Shown: piece after piece, positions 43,340-53,466 of the stretch
Layout of the letters: every line of letters begins with the position of its first letter
Numbering within the stretch: the first letter of the stretch is position 1
Source: Arthrobacter sp. Bz4
GTDB taxonomy: Bacteria; Actinomycetota; Actinomycetes; Actinomycetales; Micrococcaceae
Reading direction: 5' to 3'
Assembly (NCBI RefSeq): GCF_003075455.1
Contig: NZ_QDAE01000006.1
Location: 111,650-175,649 of the forward strand
Length of the DNA: 64,000 nucleotides
Made by a program: the position numbers and the translations under genes
Notes under the pieces: model-generated
Databases searched by the model: none
What the model was told of the DNA's origin: nothing
The model's input: the letters and a program-made list of their open reading frames with translations, nothing else

Positions 43340-43999
43340 TTAGATCAGTGGTGCGCTGGGCTGCCATTCACCGGTCACCAGGTAGGTGACCTTACGTGCA
43401 ACCGAGACGCCATGATCGGCGAATCGTTCGAAGTACCGGCTGGCCAGGGTCACATCGACAGTGATGGGAGCTGAAACATCCCATTCGGGTGAGGCGAGGG
43501 CCTTGAACACGCCAGCGTGCAGTTCGTTGATCCGCGCATTGTGGGCATAGATTTCGTTGCTCAGCTGGAGGTTGCGGGTCTCCAGCAGATGCTTCACCTT
43601 AATGGCGATCTGCTGATCCAGCTGGGCCATTTCCTCGAAGGTGGGTCGGATCGCCGCCGGAATTACGTGGTCCGGGTACCGGAGCCGGGCAAGCTGTGCC
43701 ACGTGGCGGGCCAGATCCCCCATGCGTTCCAGCGAGGCGCTCATTCGAAGCGCCCCCACGATCATCCGCAGGTCGCTCGCAACCGGGCCCTGCAGGGCGA
43801 GAATGTCGATCGCGCGCTCGTCGAGGTCGTTCTGGAGGAAATCAATGCGTGCGTCGGCTGCGATCACATCCTGGGCAAGTTCGGTGTCAGCGGTTTCAAA
43901 CGCGATGGTTGCCTTGTCCATCGCGTTCGCAACCAGCTGCGATATTTCGATGAGCTGTTCACCTATCTGGTGAAGCTCTGCCTGAAAAACCTTCCGCAC
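43340..43999 (-). CDS. phoU: Phosphate transport regulator PhoU
   Basis: A 219-residue protein with two three-helix PhoU repeats. Typical metal-linked helices are DARIDFLQNDLDERAI and EIYAHNARINELHAGV, with SLERMGDLARHVAQLA and FERFADHGVSVARKV. PhoU damps phosphate signalling when phosphate is plentiful, through the Pst transporter and SenX3-type kinase. The GTG at 43999 is preferred over the ATG at 44017 because GGAAAGGAT precedes it and MRKVFQ is the family's usual beginning. Divergent from senX3, with GTGAAC-type repeats between them. Confidence 0.92.
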   Translation of the reverse strand: MRKVFQAELHQIGEQLIEISQLVANAMDKATIAFETADTELAQDVIAADARIDFLQNDLDERAIDILALQGPVASDLRMIVGALRMSASLERMGDLARHVAQLARLRYPDHVIPAAIRPTFEEMAQLDQQIAIKVKHLLETRNLQLSNEIYAHNARINELHAGVFKALASPEWDVSAPITVDVTLASRYFERFADHGVSVARKVTYLVTGEWQPSAPLI

Positions 44000-44072
44000 G
44001 GGAGGCATCCTTTCCATAGAGATGACTGCGTACGTCTATGCACAGTCCCACACAGCACATTCTCAGTTGGTG

Positions 44073-44111
44073 ATGAACTGTTATGCACCTTTGAGTGAAC
44101 GTTAGTTGAAC
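44073..44111. promoter_or_regulatory. PHO-box-like repeats between phoU and senX3
   Basis: ATGAAC (44073), GTGAAC (44095) and TTGAAC (44106) lie on an 11-base period, with one degenerate unit at 44084. On the minus strand they read GTTCAC-like in the direction of phoU. Likely RegX3 site for autoregulation. Confidence 0.6.
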
Positions 44112-44172
44112 CACTTCCCTATTGCCACCGGAAGACTCAACCCCACACCAAAGGTGCGCATAAGCTAGGCAT

Positions 44173-45426
44173 GTGGATCCCGTTCTTCTTATTCTGATCG
44201 CTGGGCTGGTGGGCGTCGCCGTGGGCACCTTCGGCATGGCTGCCTTCAGGCTGAGCGAAATCCAGCGGCGTTCCCTGCTCTTCGTGGACGAGCCGACCCT
44301 TCCCGAAGGGGCAGCGGAGGTGCTGTCGATTATTGGCCGGGCTTATGTGGTGGTGGATGCCATCGACGGTGTGGTGCGAGCCAGCCCTGCGGCGTACGCC
44401 TTCGGCCTGGTGCGCGGCCACACGGTGGTCCACGCCGAGCTGCTCGAACTGACGGCACGGGTGCGCCGGGACGGTGTGATCGAGCAGAAACAGCTTGAAC
44501 TACCCCGCGGACCGCTGGGGCAGGGCACCATTATCGTGCTCGCCCGGGTGGCTTCACTGGGCGAAGAGTACGTCCTGATCCTCGCCGATGACCGCACGGA
44601 AATCACCCGCACCGAGGAAATCCGCAACGACTTCGTGGCCAACGTGTCACACGAGCTCAAGACGCCCGTTGGCGCCATTTCACTGCTCGCTGAGGCCCTG
44701 GACGACGCGGCCGAAGACCAGGAAGCGGTCCGGCGGTTCGCCCGCCGAATGCACAAGGAATCGGCCCGGTTGTCGGCCCTGGTCCAGGACATCATCGAAC
44801 TCTCACGGCTGCAGGGCGCCGACGTCGTGCGGCGCGGTCGCCCTGTGGATATCAACACGGTGATCGCCGAGGCGGTGGACCGAAACCGGCTGCCGGCAGA
44901 AAGCAAGCAGATCGACATTGTGGTGGGAGGGCGGATCAACGAGCCCGTCTACGGCGACCCGGATCTGTTGATGACCGCCTTCCGCAACCTGATCGACAAC
45001 GCCATCCGGTACTCACCCGAGCGCACCCGGGTCGGGGTCGGTCTGCGGTCCCGCGACGGACTCGCCGAAATCTCGGTCACCGATCAAGGAATCGGCATCA
45101 CCGCTGAGGAGCAGGAGCGGGTGTTCGAGCGGTTCTATCGGATCGACGCAGCCCGATCCCGTCAGACAGGGGGCACCGGACTGGGGCTCAGTATCGTCAA
45201 GCATGTGGTCTCGAACCACGGTGGCGAGGTGACCGTCTGGTCCCAGAACGGCCAGGGTAGTACCTTCACCGTCCGTCTCCCCGAAATGGAGGCCGACGCC
45301 GAAACGGCGGAGGAGCGTGTTGTCTCCGGCGACAGGCGAAGCGACAAATCGCCGGGTAAGCCAGGCGGAAAATCCGATGAGAAGCCGGGCGGAACCTCCG
45401 CCCATGAACAAGGAGTGAGCGTTTGA
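44173..45426 (+). CDS. senX3: Phosphate-sensing histidine kinase SenX3
   Basis: A 417-residue membrane kinase. One N-terminal membrane helix, a PAS-like sensor region (residues about 30-150), the phospho-acceptor His in NDFVANVSHELKTPVG near residue 161, an ATP-binding domain with FRNLIDNAIRYSP, DQGIGI and GGTGLGLSIVKHV, then a polar Ser/Gly/Lys-rich tail of about 40 residues. Senses phosphate limitation together with PhoU and phosphorylates RegX3. The GTG start is six bases after TAAGCT. Overlaps regX3 by four bases. Confidence 0.93.
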   Translation: MDPVLLILIAGLVGVAVGTFGMAAFRLSEIQRRSLLFVDEPTLPEGAAEVLSIIGRAYVVVDAIDGVVRASPAAYAFGLVRGHTVVHAELLELTARVRRDGVIEQKQLELPRGPLGQGTIIVLARVASLGEEYVLILADDRTEITRTEEIRNDFVANVSHELKTPVGAISLLAEALDDAAEDQEAVRRFARRMHKESARLSALVQDIIELSRLQGADVVRRGRPVDINTVIAEAVDRNRLPAESKQIDIVVGGRINEPVYGDPDLLMTAFRNLIDNAIRYSPERTRVGVGLRSRDGLAEISVTDQGIGITAEEQERVFERFYRIDAARSRQTGGTGLGLSIVKHVVSNHGGEVTVWSQNGQGSTFTVRLPEMEADAETAEERVVSGDRRSDKSPGKPGGKSDEKPGGTSAHEQGVSV

Positions 45427-46103
45427 CCCGCATCCTGATCGTGGAGGACGAAGAGTCCTTCAGTGACCCCCTGTCCTATCTGCTCGGCAGGGAAGGGTTC
45501 GAGGTGGCGGTGGTGGGAGACGGGATAGAAGCCATCGTCGAATTCGACCGGGCCGGCGCCGATCTGGTGCTGCTTGACCTGCAGCTACCAGGCCAGTCCG
45601 GCACCGAGGTCTGCCGGCAGCTGCGCCAGCGTTCAAGTGTTCCGGTCATCATGCTCACCGCCAAGGACGCCGAGATTGACAAGGTGGTTGGCCTGGAGCT
45701 TGGCGCCGATGATTACGTCACCAAGCCTTATTCGTCCCGTGAGCTCGTGGCAAGGATTCGCGCTGTCCTCCGCCGGCAGGCCGAACCCGAAGAACTTATT
45801 TCCAGCACCGTGCAGTCGGGCCCCGTGCGGATGGATATTGAACGGCACACGGTCAGTGTCAACGGTGATCCGGTATCCATGCCGCTGAAAGAGTTCGAAC
45901 TGTTGGAGATGCTGCTGCGCAATGCGGGCAGGGTGCTGACCAGGGGCCAACTCATTGATCGGGTCTGGGGTTCGGACTACGTCGGCGACACCAAGACCCT
46001 CGACGTGCACGTCAAACGGCTCCGGGGAAAGATCGAAACCGACCCGTCGAACCCAAGCCACCTGGTGACAGTGCGTGGCCTAGGCTACAAATACGAGTCC
46101 TGA
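45423..46103 (+). CDS. regX3: Response regulator RegX3
   Basis: A 226-residue OmpR/PhoB-type regulator. The receiver domain has VEDEESF, phospho-acceptor Asp in DLVLLDLQLPG (near residue 52) and Lys in DDYVTKPY; the C-terminal winged helix reads LKEFELLEMLLRNAGRVLTR, then TLDVHVKRLRGKIE and VRGLGYKYE. It activates phosphate-starvation genes by binding GTTCAC-type repeats, which occur at three places in this window. The start is TTG within the overlap with senX3; AAGGAG is upstream. Confidence 0.94.
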   Translation: MTRILIVEDEESFSDPLSYLLGREGFEVAVVGDGIEAIVEFDRAGADLVLLDLQLPGQSGTEVCRQLRQRSSVPVIMLTAKDAEIDKVVGLELGADDYVTKPYSSRELVARIRAVLRRQAEPEELISSTVQSGPVRMDIERHTVSVNGDPVSMPLKEFELLEMLLRNAGRVLTRGQLIDRVWGSDYVGDTKTLDVHVKRLRGKIETDPSNPSHLVTVRGLGYKYES

Positions 46104-46106
46104 GGG

Positions 46107-46651
46107 TTACTCTTCCTCTTCGCCGGTCTCTTCCGGCGTTGGGGTGGGCTCAGGGGTGTAACCACCCGGGACGTACTCCCGGTATTCCGCGAGGGTCCCG
46201 TCCAGGACAGGCACCCGCAGCTCGACGCTCTCCGAGTTGACGACAAAGTTCAGATCTACCAGGCGCCGGGGATTTCGCTGACGCCCTCGAGCACTCCATC
46301 ATCGGTGGTCTCGTCTTCAAAGACCCATTTGCCCTCAGCGGGGACAGTGACGTCGACCGACGAGTTTTCGCCCTCGATGGTGAGCTGCACCGCTGAGTCT
46401 GAGGGATTGAACACCGTTCCGAGGATGGTGCCCGGTTCACCTTCTTCGGAGGTGATGATCAGGATGTTGCGGAGTTCAAGCGGGCCCACCTCGTCGACGA
46501 TTCCATCCGATGCTGCGTACTGGATGGTGGTGGCCTGCTCGCTCGTCACGCTGCAACCGGTGGCACCAAGGACAGCGACCAGAGCCGCACCGGCAGCCAG
46601 GCTTCGCTTCGCCCGGATGTGCTGCAGGGGATTGATTCGGTCACTCTTCAC
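46107..46651 (-). pseudogene. Small lipoprotein beside carD, frameshifted
   Basis: About 181 codons if one base is restored. A signal peptide with lipobox VLGATGC is followed by a beta-rich domain (GPLELRNILIITSEEGEPGT, VFNPSDSAVQLTIEG). In the given frame it stops after EIPGAW, but the next frame continues directly as LVDLNFVVNSESVELRVPVL and ends in a Pro/Thr/Glu-rich tail. Adding one G to GGCGCC at about 46263-46266 restores the frame (I-P-G-G-L-V-D-L). It is conserved at this position in related genomes by my recollection, but its function is unknown. Confidence 0.75.
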
Positions 46652-46856
46652 AGCGCAAACTCCTACGGTGGTCGATCAGCATGGGGGAACAGCTAGTTGA
46701 ATCTCTCCCTACAGCCTATCGGGAAAATCGGCCCGATGATGGAGCACTGCAGCACCCGGACAACTCTTTCAGAGCGACGTGGATCACTTAAAGCCTCATT
46801 CGTCAAGGGGCGAATCATAGCCACCTATTTCCATAAGTCCCGGCTGACCTGCGAAA

Positions 46857-46890
46857 ACACGCCTTGGGCGTGTCGAATTCGTGATAAACT
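46857..46890 (+). promoter_or_regulatory. carD promoter with a hairpin over the -35
   Basis: The -10 TAAACT is at 46885-46890 and a weak -35 CTTGGG at 46863-46868 (16-base spacer). A perfect 7-bp inverted repeat, ACACGCC/GGCGTGT with loop TTG (46857-46873), covers the -35. Confidence 0.5.
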
Positions 46891-46916
46891 GATCTGCGGG
46901 AAAGGGGAAAGTCCAC

Positions 46917-47399
46917 ATGGTTTTTGAGGTCGGCGAAACAGTAGTTTATCCTCACCACGGCGCAGCGAAGATCGAAGAGATCAAGATGCGCGTGATAAAG
47001 GGCGAAGAGAAAATGTATCTCAAGCTCAAGGTGGCGCAGGGTGATCTAACCATTGAAGTTCCAGCAGAAAACGTAGACCTCGTTGGGGTGCGCGACGTAG
47101 TGGGCAAAGAGGGTCTCCAGCATGTGTTCGATGTGCTGCGGGCCGAGTTCACTGAAGAGCCAACCAACTGGTCGCGCCGCTACAAGGCAAACCTTGAAAA
47201 GCTTGCCTCGGGTGACGTGATCAAGGTTGCGGAAGTAGTCCGCGACCTGTGGCGCCGTGATCATGACCGTGGGTTGTCCGCAGGGGAGAAGAGGATGCTC
47301 GCCAAGGCGCGGCAGATTCTGATCTCCGAGCTGGCACTCGCAGAGAAAACCGACGAAGAGAAGGCCGCAAGCGTTCTTGATGAGGTTCTAGCTTCCTAA
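46917..47399 (+). CDS. carD: CarD-family RNA polymerase-binding regulator
   Basis: A 160-residue CarD. The N-terminal Tudor-like domain ([18 protein letters not shown]) binds the RNA polymerase beta subunit, and the C-terminal helical domain ([48 protein letters not shown]) contacts DNA at the promoter bubble and contains the conserved Trp. It stabilises open complexes, especially at rRNA promoters, and is essential in mycobacteria. GAAAGGGGAAAG lies before the ATG. A good terminator follows. Confidence 0.95.
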   Translation: MVFEVGETVVYPHHGAAKIEEIKMRVIKGEEKMYLKLKVAQGDLTIEVPAENVDLVGVRDVVGKEGLQHVFDVLRAEFTEEPTNWSRRYKANLEKLASGDVIKVAEVVRDLWRRDHDRGLSAGEKRMLAKARQILISELALAEKTDEEKAASVLDEVLAS

Positions 47400-47424
47400 T
47401 CGGTCTAACAACCGGGTTTGTTGA

Positions 47425-47453
47425 GGGGCCGCCCTGGTGGGCGGTCCCTTTTT
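47425..47453 (+). terminator. carD terminator
   Basis: Arms GGGGCCGCCC and GGGCGGTCCC with loop TGGT, followed by TTTTT: a classic intrinsic terminator. Confidence 0.9.
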
Positions 47454-47477
47454 CATGTCCTGGCATAGGGTAATCAG

Positions 47478-48203
47478 GTGTCAGAAACCAGTTCCCAGCT
47501 CGAATCCGCCCACGCGCAGGTCGGGGTCATCATTGTCGCCGGCGGCGCCGGACAGAGGCTGGGCCGCGGCATTCCCAAAGCCCAGGTGAAGTTTGCTGGC
47601 CGGAGCATCCTCGAGCACGCACTCCAGGGGGTTCTCGACGCGGAGATCGCCGCCGAGATCTGCGTGGTCGTCCCAGCCGGAGACCTTGAGCTCCGCGCCG
47701 CCGTCGTCGGCGTCTCCTCCGAGACTCCCGTGCGAGTGGTTGACGGGGGCGCTTCACGACCCGATTCGGTGGCGGCCGGCCTCTCAGGTTTGGGATCAGG
47801 CATCGGCCTGGTCCTGGTCCATGACGCCGCCCGCGCGCTCACCCCGCCGATAGTTTTCCGCCGGGTGGTCGCCGCATTACGCGACGGCGCCGAAGCGGTG
47901 ATTCCCGTCATCCCCGTGGTCGACACCATCAAAACTGTCGACTGCGGATTGGTCATCGACACCCCACCCCGCGACACTCTCCGCGCAGTCCAGACACCCC
48001 AGGGTTTCAACCTGGACACCCTCCGTCGCGCCCACCAGCAACCGGGGGCAGCAGTGACCGACGATGCCACGCTGATGGAACGGCTGGGCATCCCGGTACG
48101 GGTGGTGGAGGGGGCGGACGCCGCGTTCAAAGTGACCACTGCCCAGGACCTCCTCCTCGCGGAAATTCTTGCCCAGACCCCGACAGGGAAGACCACACCA
48201 TGA
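47478..48203 (+). CDS. ispD: 2-C-methyl-D-erythritol 4-phosphate cytidylyltransferase
   Basis: Third step of the MEP isoprenoid pathway: joins MEP to CTP. A 241-residue protein with the nucleotide loop [31 protein letters not shown] and [15 protein letters not shown], plus [18 protein letters not shown]. The start is GTG at 47478, six bases after TAGGGT (leaderless). Its stop overlaps ispF by four bases. Confidence 0.93.
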   Translation: MSETSSQLESAHAQVGVIIVAGGAGQRLGRGIPKAQVKFAGRSILEHALQGVLDAEIAAEICVVVPAGDLELRAAVVGVSSETPVRVVDGGASRPDSVAAGLSGLGSGIGLVLVHDAARALTPPIVFRRVVAALRDGAEAVIPVIPVVDTIKTVDCGLVIDTPPRDTLRAVQTPQGFNLDTLRRAHQQPGAAVTDDATLMERLGIPVRVVEGADAAFKVTTAQDLLLAEILAQTPTGKTTP

Positions 48204-48709
48204 TCCTGCCCCGCACCGGCATCGGCGTTGACGTGCACGCGTTTGCCCCCGTGGATGCACCCCGGCCGCTGTGGCTCGCGGGTCTGCTCTGGGACGGCGA
48301 ACGTGGTCTGAGCGGCCATTCCGACGGCGACGCCGTGGCTCACGCCGCCGCGGACGCGCTCTTCTCCGCCGCGGGAGTCGGTGACCTCGGCACCCATTTC
48401 GGCACCGATCGCCCCGAATTCGCCGGCGCTTCGGGGGTCAGCCTGCTGACCGAAGCCGCGCGGATTGTGCGTCGCGCCGGATTCGAGATCGGCAACGTTG
48501 CCGTGCAGCTGGTGGGGAACCGGCCCAAGTTCTCACCCCGCCGGGCCGAGGCGGAAGCAGTGCTCAGCGCCGCGATGGGCGGACCCGTCAGCGTGTCGGC
48601 AACCACCACCGACGGGCTCGGATTCACCGGAAAAGGCGAGGGCATCGCCGCGGTGGCGACCGCCGTCGTCGTCCGGGTGGGGGACGGCACCAGATCGGCC
48701 GCAGGGTGA
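48200..48709 (+). CDS. ispF: 2-C-methyl-D-erythritol 2,4-cyclodiphosphate synthase
   Basis: Fifth step of the MEP pathway. A 169-residue protein with metal motif GVDVHAFAP (residues 7-15), [20 protein letters not shown] and the CMP-binding AAMGG and [20 protein letters not shown] ends. Overlaps ispD by ATGA, so the two are translated together. In mycobacteria and relatives the same block is found after carD. Confidence 0.94.
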   Translation: MILPRTGIGVDVHAFAPVDAPRPLWLAGLLWDGERGLSGHSDGDAVAHAAADALFSAAGVGDLGTHFGTDRPEFAGASGVSLLTEAARIVRRAGFEIGNVAVQLVGNRPKFSPRRAEAEAVLSAAMGGPVSVSATTTDGLGFTGKGEGIAAVATAVVVRVGDGTRSAAG

Positions 48710-48741
48710 AGCAAGCCACCGCGACCGGCTAATCTGGAGCG

Positions 48742-50196
48742 GTGAGCCTGAGATTCTATGACACCGCAACCGCCCAGACCCGCGACTTTGTCCCCGTCAA
48801 GCAGGGCGAGGTAGGGCTGTACTACTGCGGTGCCACAGTGCAGGGGATGCCCCACGTAGGACATATCCGGTCGGCGATCGCATTCGACCAGCTCTCCCGC
48901 TGGCTGACCGCGAGCGGCTACCGGGTCACCACGGTCCGCAACGTCACCGATATCGACGACAAGATCCTGGCCCGCGCCCAGGAATCCGAGCACGACGACG
49001 CCCTCCCGCCCCAGTTACGCGGCGAACAGTGGTGGGCGCTGGCGTACCGCTACGAACTGGAATTCCAGCGGGCGTACGACACCCTCGGGGTGCGCCGCCC
49101 GACCTACGAACCACGCGCCACCGGTCACATCCCCGAAATGCACTCGTTGATCCAGTTGCTGATCGATCGGGGTCATGCCTACCCGGCGAACGACGAGTCG
49201 GGCGACGTCTACTTCGACGTTCGATCCTGGAAAGGGTACGGCTCGCTGACCCGGCAGAACATCGACGACATGCAGAGCGCCACGGATGTCGAGCCTGAGT
49301 TCGTCAACCGGAAACGGGATCCGCGCGACTTCGCCCTGTGGAAGGGGTGGAAGGAAGGCGAGCCCGAAACCGCTGCCTGGCCCAGCCCCTGGGGACCCGG
49401 TCGGCCGGGCTGGCACCTTGAATGCTCAGCGATGGTCACCAAGTACCTGGGTACCGAGTTCGACATCCACGGCGGCGGCCTGGACCTGCGGTTCCCGCAC
49501 CACGAAAACGAGATGGCCCAGTCGCAGGCCGCCGGCCACACGTTTGCCAGGTACTGGATGCACAACGGCATGGTCACTTTCGAGGGCGAGAAGATGTCCA
49601 AGTCGATCGGCAACACGGTGAGCCCGGCTGACATGCTCGAACTGGCCAGCCCCCGCGTGGTCAGGTACTACCTGGGGCAGGCGCACTACCGGTCGGTGCT
49701 CGACTACCGTCCCACCTCCCTGCAGGAAGCGGGCGCCGCCGTGGAGCGCATCGACGGGTTCCTGGCGAAGGCCGCCGCCCGGGAGTTCCCGAACGGGCTC
49801 GGGTTCGTTTCCCCCGGTGCACCGGAAGCCTTCAGCGCCGCAATGAACGACGACCTCAACGTGCCCCAGGCACTCGCGGTCCTCCACGACACCGTGAGGG
49901 CCGGTAACACTGCCCTGGCCGCCGGGGACAGCGAAGCCACCAGAACGGCGTTCGTCGATGTGATGACCATGACCGGAATTCTGGGACTCGACGATGTTCA
50001 GGACCCCGGCAAGGGCCCACGCAGTCCCGAGCACAAGGCGCTGGACACCCTCATCACATCGCAACTGCTGCAGCGAACGATTGCCCGCGAAACGAAGGAC
50101 TGGGCGCAGGCCGACGCCATCCGCGACGCCCTCACCAGTGCTGGCATTGTCATCGAGGACACCGCCGACGGTGCCGCCTGGACCCTGAAAAACTGA
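48742..50196 (+). CDS. cysS: Cysteinyl-tRNA synthetase
   Basis: A 484-residue class I synthetase. The zinc-binding and HIGH-like part is YYCGATVQGMPHVGHIRSA, a further zinc Cys/His set lies in WHLECSAM and FPHHENE, and the KMSKS loop is GEKMSKSIGNTV. The usual start is preserved as SLRFYDTATAQ. The GTG at 48742 is six bases after TAATCT; GGAG also lies close, so either leaderless or normal initiation is possible. The MEP genes are immediately upstream. Confidence 0.96.
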   Translation: MSLRFYDTATAQTRDFVPVKQGEVGLYYCGATVQGMPHVGHIRSAIAFDQLSRWLTASGYRVTTVRNVTDIDDKILARAQESEHDDALPPQLRGEQWWALAYRYELEFQRAYDTLGVRRPTYEPRATGHIPEMHSLIQLLIDRGHAYPANDESGDVYFDVRSWKGYGSLTRQNIDDMQSATDVEPEFVNRKRDPRDFALWKGWKEGEPETAAWPSPWGPGRPGWHLECSAMVTKYLGTEFDIHGGGLDLRFPHHENEMAQSQAAGHTFARYWMHNGMVTFEGEKMSKSIGNTVSPADMLELASPRVVRYYLGQAHYRSVLDYRPTSLQEAGAAVERIDGFLAKAAAREFPNGLGFVSPGAPEAFSAAMNDDLNVPQALAVLHDTVRAGNTALAAGDSEATRTAFVDVMTMTGILGLDDVQDPGKGPRSPEHKALDTLITSQLLQRTIARETKDWAQADAIRDALTSAGIVIEDTADGAAWTLKN

Positions 50197-50288
50197 CCAA
50201 TCGCTTCGTCTCCCGGGTGACGGTGAAGTCTGCGGCGTTCCCCGCGTAAACTGAGGTGACAAATCTTCTACCCAAAGGTGTTTTCCCC

Positions 50289-51275
50289 ATGGCCACTCAC
50301 GGACGTCCCGGCGCTGTGCGCAAGAGCAAGAAGGGCCCCTCGGGCGGAACCGGCGGCCTAGGACGCAAGGCGCTTGAGGGTAAAGGTCCCACCCCAAAAG
50401 CGGAGGACCGGCCTTACCATAAGGCTCACAAGAGCAAGCAGCTTGCCGAGCGCTCAGCAGCCAAGCACTCCGGCAGCCGCAATCCGGGGTCGGCCCGCAA
50501 CGCACGCGGCAAGGGCACCGAGGAGATGGTCACCGGACGCAACGCCGTGGTCGAGTCGCTCCGCGCCGGCATCCCAGCCAAGGCATTGCACGTGGCCATC
50601 CGGATCGAGATGGACGAGCGCATCCGCGAATCGCTGAAGCTCGCCACCGAGCGCGGCATCCCGCTGATGGAAACCGGCAAGACCGAACTGGACCGGATGG
50701 CTGACGGATCAGTGCACCAGGGCATCATGCTCCAGATCCCACCCTACGAATACGCTGACGCAGTCGATCTGGCCACCGAGACCATCCAGAAATGGAAAAA
50801 GGGCCACATCAACAACGCACCGTTGTTCGTCGCCCTGGACGGCATCACCGACCCCCGCAACCTCGGCGCGATCATCAGGTCCCTCTCTGCGTTCAGCGGC
50901 CACGGCGTCATCGTTCCGGAGCGCCGCTCGGTGGGGATGACCGCATCAGCATGGAAGACCAGTGCTGGCGCCGCAGTGCGTGTGCCAGTGGCGAAGGCCG
51001 GAAACCTGAACTCAACCCTCAAGACGTTCAAAGAGAAGGGCATCTTTGTGTTGGGCCTCGACGGCGACGGCGACGTCTCCCTCCCGGATCTGACGCTTGG
51101 CCGCGAACCAGTGTGCCTGGTCGTCGGCTCCGAAGGTAAGGGCCTGTCACGGTTGGTGCGCGAGAACTGCGACCAGATCGTTTCAATCCCCATTGACTCG
51201 GCGATGGAATCGTTGAACGCCTCGATGGCTGTGGGCATCAGCCTGTACGAGATCTCGCGCCAGCGCTCCGCCTGA
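50289..51275 (+). CDS. rlmB: 23S rRNA (guanosine2251-2'-O)-methyltransferase
   Basis: A 328-residue SPOUT methyltransferase of the TrmH group. The first 80 residues are Lys/Arg/Gly-rich and likely disordered, as in actinobacterial homologues. Then come the substrate-binding domain (MVTGRNAVVESLRAGIPAKA) and the knotted domain with DPRNLGAIIRS, LVVGSEGKGLSRLV and SLNASMAVGISLYE. The start ATG is chosen at 50289 from AAAGGTG nine bases upstream; an in-frame start 33 bases earlier is less likely. glgX follows after 27 bases. Confidence 0.9.
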   Translation: MATHGRPGAVRKSKKGPSGGTGGLGRKALEGKGPTPKAEDRPYHKAHKSKQLAERSAAKHSGSRNPGSARNARGKGTEEMVTGRNAVVESLRAGIPAKALHVAIRIEMDERIRESLKLATERGIPLMETGKTELDRMADGSVHQGIMLQIPPYEYADAVDLATETIQKWKKGHINNAPLFVALDGITDPRNLGAIIRSLSAFSGHGVIVPERRSVGMTASAWKTSAGAAVRVPVAKAGNLNSTLKTFKEKGIFVLGLDGDGDVSLPDLTLGREPVCLVVGSEGKGLSRLVRENCDQIVSIPIDSAMESLNASMAVGISLYEISRQRSA

Positions 51276-51302
51276 CAGTCGCACGGACGGTATTCATAGA
51301 TC

Positions 51303-53363
<2,061 letters not shown>

Positions 53364-53376
53364 CCGGCCACGCAAA

Positions 53377-53416
53377 AGCGGCAGCCACCCCAGGAAACTC
53401 TGGTGTGACTGCCGCT
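53377..53416. terminator. Terminator between glgX and glgP
   Basis: AGCGGCAG (53377-53384) and CTGCCGCT (53409-53416) with an imperfect inner stem, between convergent genes. Confidence 0.7.
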
Positions 53417-53466
53417 GATGCTAAGCAGGCGGTTAGCCTGCAAGCTGTGATTGCCCGAGCGGGCTG

